This document shows, one piece after another, positions 1-3,556 of a stretch of 6,355 nt of DNA. This DNA comes from Pseudomonadota bacterium. GTDB taxonomy: Bacteria; Myxococcota_A; Polyangia; Polyangiales; Polyangiaceae. Made by a program: the position numbers and the translations under genes. Each line of letters begins with the position of its first letter. Position 1 is the stretch's first letter. The notes under the pieces were generated by a model. It searched no databases. It saw only the letters and a list, made by a program, of their open reading frames with translations, and had not been told where the DNA came from. The stretch is from assembly GCA_023460875.1 (NCBI GenBank), contig JAEWOQ010000031.1, forward strand, positions 1 through 6,355. The letters run 5' to 3'.

Positions 1-1277
1 CGGTGCTCCCTGCGCTGCTGACGACGGCGGAGGAGCTCATCGATCGCACACCGTTCCCCTTCCGCCCCGACGAGGTCGACCATTTCACTCTGGTGGAGGG
101 CGACGACGTCCTCGAGGCCGTGCGTACCGGCAGCCGCTTCGACCTGGTGCGCCCCCGGCGGGGCGAGCTCGAGCTGGACGCAGGCAACGATTATCTGCAA
201 GCGCTCACCTCACCCCAAGGGCAACTGCATCGAGAGGCAGTGGGTCCAGGCGAGGCCGTGGATCGGAGGGCCCTGGGGCTCTCCCCACCGCGGGGGAGCG
301 CGACGCTGCGTGGCCTCGTGGAGGGCAACGACGAGGCGGTCGAGTTGACCGTCGTCTACGGTCACCCCGACGCGGAGGGGCGCGTGTGGCTCGAGCGGAA
401 GGACGACGGCGCCCTGCTCGCCCTCACTCGACAGCGCGCCGCCGCCTTCTCCACGGACGACACCTGGACCCGCGCGAGGAGCTTACTCCACGTCGAAGAG
501 GCCCAGATCGAGCGGGTGATGGTGCGCTCCGGCGAGGCGACCCACGTCGTCGAGCGCGCTCCCGAGGGGGAGCTGCGCCTCGCGCGTCCAGAGGGCTTCG
601 AGCTCGACGGAGGGCTAGCCGCGGACTGGCTCTCCGCGGTCCGCGATCTGCGGGCCGTGCGCTGGCTCCCCCCCGGAGGCGCTCCAGAGCGCGACGTCGA
701 CGCTCTCGAGGTCGACGTCGCCTACACCGAAGCGGGCGAACGCCGGCACCTGCGCTTCAAGGCGGGCGCACGCACGGTCGGTGGACACCTCGCGACGCTC
801 CTCGGGGAGGACACGCGCGGCACCTTCGTGCTCCCCAGCGCGACCTTTCGGACGCTCAGCACCCTGCCGATCAGCCGCCTCACCATGTCACTGGACGTCG
901 ATCACCTCGAGCGGATCGTCGTCGAAGCCCACGGCCTGAGCGCGACGCTCGAGCGACGCGCCGGGGAGCTCGTCTCGGCGGACGGCCTCGTCACGCCCGA
1001 CGGCGCCGCAGCCCTGGAGCAGGGGCTGCGAGCGTTGCACCCCTTGGCCGCCGTCCATGTGGGCCCGGCACGCGCAGGCGATGGTCTCGATCGCCCCGTC
1101 CTCGTCCTGTCGGGGCGAACACACCGCCTGGGACGAGACCCCGAGACCTTCCGCTTCGTTTTCGGGAGGGCCGGCGCCTGGCAGGGACGCACGGTCCAGT
1201 TTGCCCGCGCCGACGGGATCGACGCCACCTTCGCCTTCGATCACGATCAGCTCCAGGCCTTGCTCGACCTGCTCTGA
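1..1277 (+). CDS. DUF4340 domain-containing protein, 5'-partial, with three similar modules
   Basis: The frame is open from the left edge and ends in TGA at 1275-1277. The GTG at position 3 is only the first in-frame start in the window, and I treat the gene as truncated at its 5' end: DUF4340 proteins usually begin with a membrane-anchoring helix, and none is seen here. Counting from that GTG (424 residues), the protein consists of alternating short beta strands and helices in three similar units, near residues 18-150, 160-285 and 290-424. Each unit opens with a hydrophobic-D/E-hydrophobic segment (EVDHFTLV at 24-31, QIERVMV at 168-174, HLERIVV at 301-307), followed by a charged 'v-L-R-P' strand. 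Each closes with an F/L-rich strand and a helix (LLALTRQRAAAF, FVLPSATFRTL, FAFDHDQLQALL). Known for the family: DUF4340 proteins often lie beside gliding-type ABC transporter genes and act outside the inner membrane, with undefined biochemistry. Whether such genes lie upstream cannot be seen. No catalytic motif was found. Confidence 0.75.
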   Translation, partial: VLPALLTTAEELIDRTPFPFRPDEVDHFTLVEGDDVLEAVRTGSRFDLVRPRRGELELDAGNDYLQALTSPQGQLHREAVGPGEAVDRRALGLSPPRGSATLRGLVEGNDEAVELTVVYGHPDAEGRVWLERKDDGALLALTRQRAAAFSTDDTWTRARSLLHVEEAQIERVMVRSGEATHVVERAPEGELRLARPEGFELDGGLAADWLSAVRDLRAVRWLPPGGAPERDVDALEVDVAYTEAGERRHLRFKAGARTVGGHLATLLGEDTRGTFVLPSATFRTLSTLPISRLTMSLDVDHLERIVVEAHGLSATLERRAGELVSADGLVTPDGAAALEQGLRALHPLAAVHVGPARAGDGLDRPVLVLSGRTHRLGRDPETFRFVFGRAGAWQGRTVQFARADGIDATFAFDHDQLQALLDLL

Positions 1278-1281
1278 GCGA

Positions 1282-1339
1282 CGCGACGCCCAGCCGCCGC
1301 CGAAGACCCGCGGCTGGAGACCCGCCGCCGCTCGTCGCG
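1282..1339. terminator. Nested inverted repeats in the convergent intergenic gap; possible bidirectional terminator
   Basis: The 72-bp gap between two convergent genes holds two nested perfect stems. The outer stem is CGCGACG at 1282-1288 with CGTCGCG at 1333-1339. The inner stem is CCAGCCGC at 1290-1297 with GCGGCTGG at 1310-1317, around a 12-nt loop. The location just after both stop codons and the symmetry suit a shared terminator. No T-tract follows on either strand, so intrinsic termination is uncertain; the GC-rich background also produces chance stems. Nothing else was recognised in this gap. Confidence 0.35.
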
Positions 1340-1349
1340 CTGGATCTTG

Positions 1350-1730
1350 TCAGTTCAAGAGCTGCTCTTCATCCTTGCCGGCTCGACGCCAGATGGCTTC
1401 CCAGTTGTCCCGGTAGGCGCTCGAGGCGACCTGCGCCGGCCCCTTGCGGGCAGGCGCGCTGCTCGCCCCTGGGCTGGTGGAGGCGAGCTCGCTGCTGGAC
1501 ACCTCCGTCTCGACGTCACACAGGAACGGCGCGCCCCGGCGAGGCCGCAGCTTCACGACGTCGCCCTGCAACGGCTTACCATGCTCGAGCGGTCGGACCT
1601 GGCCGGCTTCGATGCTCTGATTCCGCGCGCGCAGCACGTTCAGCCCTCTGCCGTCCTCGGTGACGCCGTGGATGAGCACCACGTCGGAGGACGCCTTTTG
1701 CGGCTTCTTCGGGGAGGTGTCGTCGGCCAC
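1350..1730 (-). CDS. Small conserved-looking protein of unknown function (126 aa)
   Basis: The gene starts with GTG at 1730 and stops with TGA at 1352-1350. I do not recognise the family. A polar, lysine-rich N-terminus (residues 1-15) precedes a compact, probably all-beta core (about 16-77) with the strands DVVLIHGV, GLNVLRAR, IEAGQVRPL, GDVVKLRPR and APFLCDVETEV; this alternation suggests a small barrel. The core holds the only cysteine, C71. A Ser/Ala/Pro-rich linker (78-102) leads to an amphipathic tail with AYRDNWEAIWRR (105-116), carrying two tryptophans, which looks like a docking or oligomerisation helix. There is no signal peptide or membrane segment, so it is probably cytosolic. The Gly, Val and aromatic pattern of the core reads like a selected protein, unlike the Arg/Pro/His-rich opposite frame. 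It lies 45 bp after the SH3b gene on the same strand and may be co-transcribed or have its own promoter. No good Shine-Dalgarno sequence precedes the GTG. Confidence 0.7.
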   Translation of the reverse strand: MADDTSPKKPQKASSDVVLIHGVTEDGRGLNVLRARNQSIEAGQVRPLEHGKPLQGDVVKLRPRRGAPFLCDVETEVSSSELASTSPGASSAPARKGPAQVASSAYRDNWEAIWRRAGKDEEQLLN

Positions 1731-1736
1731 GGGTCG

Positions 1737-1742
1737 ATTGTA
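1737..1742 (-). promoter_or_regulatory. -10-like box TACAAT just upstream of the small gene; possible leaderless promoter
   Basis: Read on the - strand, TACAAT (one mismatch to TATAAT) is followed by six bases, CGACCC, and then the GTG at 1730-1728. A transcript from this box would begin at or within a base or two of the start codon, which would explain the lack of a ribosome binding site. No TTGACA-like -35 box lies 16-18 bp upstream; that place is occupied by the dyad at 1752-1767. An AT-rich hexamer is scarce in this GC-rich DNA, which supports the call, but there is no experimental evidence. Confidence 0.4.
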
Positions 1743-1751
1743 TCACGACTT

Positions 1752-1767
1752 CTCGGGAGGGCCCGAG
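1752..1767. promoter_or_regulatory. Perfect 6-bp dyad CTCGGG-AGGG-CCCGAG between the SH3b gene and the small gene
   Basis: A perfect inverted repeat with a 4-base loop begins eight bases beyond the SH3b gene's stop codon and ends nine bases before the -10-like box of the next gene. It could be a short hairpin terminating or pausing the upstream operon, although no U-tract follows on the - strand, or an operator dyad where a -35 box would be. The short stem makes both readings tentative. Confidence 0.35.
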
Positions 1768-1775
1768 CGGGCGCC

Positions 1776-2669
1776 TCACTCCTCCGCGTCGGGCGCGGCG
1801 ACGTCCATCCCGATCGCGGCGCCGTGGACCCAGCCCTCGCCCCCCTTGGTGTCGTACTTCACCCGGTACCACTCTTCCTGCCGAGCCGTCACGACGACCC
1901 GCGTGCCGCTGGTCAGCCGCGCGCGGATCTTCGCGGTGCTGTTGGGCTCCCGTCGGATGAGGGCCACGTTCCAACGGACGGTCGCGCTCCCGCTCGCTGG
2001 CACGATGCTGCTGCTCTTCACCAGCTCCGGACGCTCGAACTCCACCAATGCGTACACGGTGTAGCTCGGGTGGCGAGCCTCGATGCCCTTCCAGGAGAGG
2101 TCGTCGACGTTGCGCCGCACGCACTCGAGCAGACCCTTGACCACCGCCGCGGGGAGGTCGGTGCTCCGGCCGCTCTTGACGTCGTTGGCGCGGCGCGCCT
2201 TGAAGTCGACGTCGACGCCCACGGAGAACTTGCCGATCGCGTTCTCCGCCGCCGGGCACGTCGCCAAGGACCGCAGCGCGGGGCTCAAGAGCGCCTCCGC
2301 GTCGAGCTCACCGCAGTCTTTGATCGCCTTGCCCTCGGCGTCACGGCAGCTGGTGATCTTGTACTCGTCGATGACGAGCCGCTCCCCGGGGGTCGGTGGC
2401 TCGGGGTCCTCGGCCGCCGTCCCCTCCGCGTCGCTCTGCGCTTCGGTGGCCTCCTGCTCGGCGAGCACCTCTTGCCGCGCACCCTCGACCGGCGCGGACG
2501 GCACCAAGCTCACTCCCGCCAGCCGCGGCCATACGACGCCGATGGCGAAGCCGATCACGGCGATCAACCCCACTCGCCCGAGGTGCACCCCGTCCGTGCG
2601 ATCTCGCCCGCCCTCAGCGCCGCCCGCGTCGCCGCGGCCCGGCACGATGACCCTCGGTGCGCGGCTCAT
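1776..2669 (-). CDS. Single-pass membrane protein with an AgmX/PglI C-terminal-like domain and a C-terminal SH3b domain (297 aa)
   Basis: The gene starts with ATG at 2669, right after a strong purine-rich ribosome binding site, and stops with TGA at 1778-1776. A short charged cytoplasmic segment (1-30) precedes one membrane helix (about 32-50, with VGLIAVIGFAIGVVW). An acidic Ala/Glu/Pro linker (60-97) then leads to an exported domain (about 98-212) with four cysteines (C108, C119, C138, C183), able to form two disulfides. This domain has the order CPAAENAIGKFSVGVDVDF ... GRSTDLP ... LLECVRR ... YTVYALVEF. That order resembles the myxobacterial TonB-like tail of AgmX/PglI-type proteins: glycine-strand, 'ST' turn, then a Cys-helix. 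The C-terminal 60 residues (about 228-289) look like a bacterial SH3 domain (ATVRWNVALIRREP, TSGTRVVVTARQEEWYRVKY, GGEGWVHGAAIG), often a peptidoglycan or peptide binder. The gene overlaps the methyltransferase by 4 bp. A role at the cell envelope is inferred; the ligand is unknown. Confidence 0.78.
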   Translation of the reverse strand: MSRAPRVIVPGRGDAGGAEGGRDRTDGVHLGRVGLIAVIGFAIGVVWPRLAGVSLVPSAPVEGARQEVLAEQEATEAQSDAEGTAAEDPEPPTPGERLVIDEYKITSCRDAEGKAIKDCGELDAEALLSPALRSLATCPAAENAIGKFSVGVDVDFKARRANDVKSGRSTDLPAAVVKGLLECVRRNVDDLSWKGIEARHPSYTVYALVEFERPELVKSSSIVPASGSATVRWNVALIRREPNSTAKIRARLTSGTRVVVTARQEEWYRVKYDTKGGEGWVHGAAIGMDVAAPDAEE

Positions 2670-3556
2670 CCTTCCTCTTGTAGGGCAGGTCGGCGAGCCG
2701 CCGCGGCGACGGCCGACACCCGCTTTTTGCCCCTCCGCCGCGTCGTGTTCGCGGCCACGAGCAGCTCCGCGACAGGGCCGCGGGCGTGGGCGTTCGAGTT
2801 GATGGACCGGTTGACGTGAACGAGCCGGCGGTCGAAGGAGCCGTACAGCGCCTGCGTCTCCGAGGTACTCGAGTTGGAGAGGACTACGGCGACGCGCCGC
2901 TTGGCCAGCGCTGTGAACAGCCGCGCGAGGCGGTCGTGCTCGTCGTTGCCGAAAGGCTCGCTGTGATAGGAGGTGAACTTCGCCGTCGTGGAGACGGGCA
3001 TGTACGGCGGATCGAAGTAGGCCGCGTCCCCGGGGCGTGCGTCGGCCACGACGCTCTCGAAATCGGAGACGAGGACCTCCACGCCTTGGAGCACCTGCGC
3101 TACGGCGCGCAGGTTGTCCGCGTCACAGATGTTCGGCCGCACGTGGCGCCCGAAGGGCACGTTGAACGCTCCGGAGCGGTTCACCCGATACAGGCCGTTG
3201 TAGCCCGTCTTGTTCAGATAGATGATCCGCGCGGCTCTCCGGGCCGGAGTGCGCGGGCGCGAGGCGCGCACCCTGTAGTACTCCTCCTCGGAGTGGCGCA
3301 TGTTGCTCAGCGCTGCGATGACCGACTCGACGTCGTCGCGGATCGCCTCGTACATCTGGATCAGGTCGGAGTTGCAGTCCGAGAGCACCGCCCGCTGGAA
3401 GCGCCCCTCGGCCGCGAGGGCGAAGAAGACGGCTCCGCCGCCCACGAAGGGCTCGTAGTAGGTGTCGATCTCCTGGGGCAAGGTCGCCAGGATGTCGGGC
3501 ACGAGCCGCCGCTTGCCCCCAGCCCACTTCAGCACGGGTTGCGGCTGCCTCGTCAT
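2666..3556 (-). CDS. dam: Dam-family DNA adenine-N6 methyltransferase, probable GATC specificity (296 aa)
   Basis: This enzyme transfers a methyl group from S-adenosylmethionine to the N6 of adenine in DNA. All landmarks of the Dam/M.DpnIIA (alpha, D12 class) family are present. KWAGGK (10-15) and EPFVGGGAVFF (35-45) form the SAM pocket, DPPY (182-185) is the catalytic motif IV, and NKTGYNGLYRVNRSGAFNVPFG (115-136) carries target-recognition residues. The end of the core has RSINSNAHARGPVAELLVAN (250-270), matching the family's INSN...RG...ELL signature. The length is normal (Dam about 270-285) plus a basic Ala/Arg tail from about 272. ATG at 3556 is chosen because it puts KWAGGK at residue 10 and overlaps the regulator's stop as ATGA; the frame stays open to 3907 but that part is antisense-like shadow. 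No strong ribosome binding site precedes it, so translation probably depends on coupling. No endonuclease or MutH is adjacent, so it looks like an orphan methylase. GATC specificity is inferred from the family. Confidence 0.92.
   Translation of the reverse strand: MTRQPQPVLKWAGGKRRLVPDILATLPQEIDTYYEPFVGGGAVFFALAAEGRFQRAVLSDCNSDLIQMYEAIRDDVESVIAALSNMRHSEEEYYRVRASRPRTPARRAARIIYLNKTGYNGLYRVNRSGAFNVPFGRHVRPNICDADNLRAVAQVLQGVEVLVSDFESVVADARPGDAAYFDPPYMPVSTTAKFTSYHSEPFGNDEHDRLARLFTALAKRRVAVVLSNSSTSETQALYGSFDRRLVHVNRSINSNAHARGPVAELLVAANTTRRRGKKRVSAVAAAARRPALQEEG
2670..2679 (-). promoter_or_regulatory. Ribosome binding site for the SH3b gene, inside the end of dam
   Basis: The last codons of the methyltransferase read, on the - strand, AAGAGGAAGG directly before the ATGA overlap. 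The GAGG/AGGA core pairs well with the 16S anti-Shine-Dalgarno sequence. It fixes the ATG at 2669 as the start of the SH3b protein and allows initiation in addition to coupled re-initiation. Confidence 0.65.

Noticed and set aside
1347..1811. A 465-bp stretch without GATC that covers the small gene
   Set aside because: With about 39 sites in the window, one or two gaps of this size are expected by chance; 5929-6355 is another of similar length.
1998..2012. Sigma-54 promoter-like string TGGCACG followed by CTGCT
   Set aside because: The GG to GC spacing is one base short of the -24/-12 standard, the -12 element has a mismatch, and the site lies inside the SH3b coding region on the opposite strand.
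2641..2661. CGGCACG...GGTGC string resembling a sigma-54 site near the start of the SH3b gene
   Set aside because: It points away from the gene it would need to serve, lies inside the coding region, and its -12 element departs from the TTGC consensus.
1347..2819. Long open + strand frame (490 codons) opposite the small gene and the SH3b gene
   Set aside because: Its product is Arg/Pro/His/Leu-rich with no domain pattern, while the opposite strand carries proteins with clear domains, an RBS and operon overlaps. Long antisense frames are expected at this GC content.
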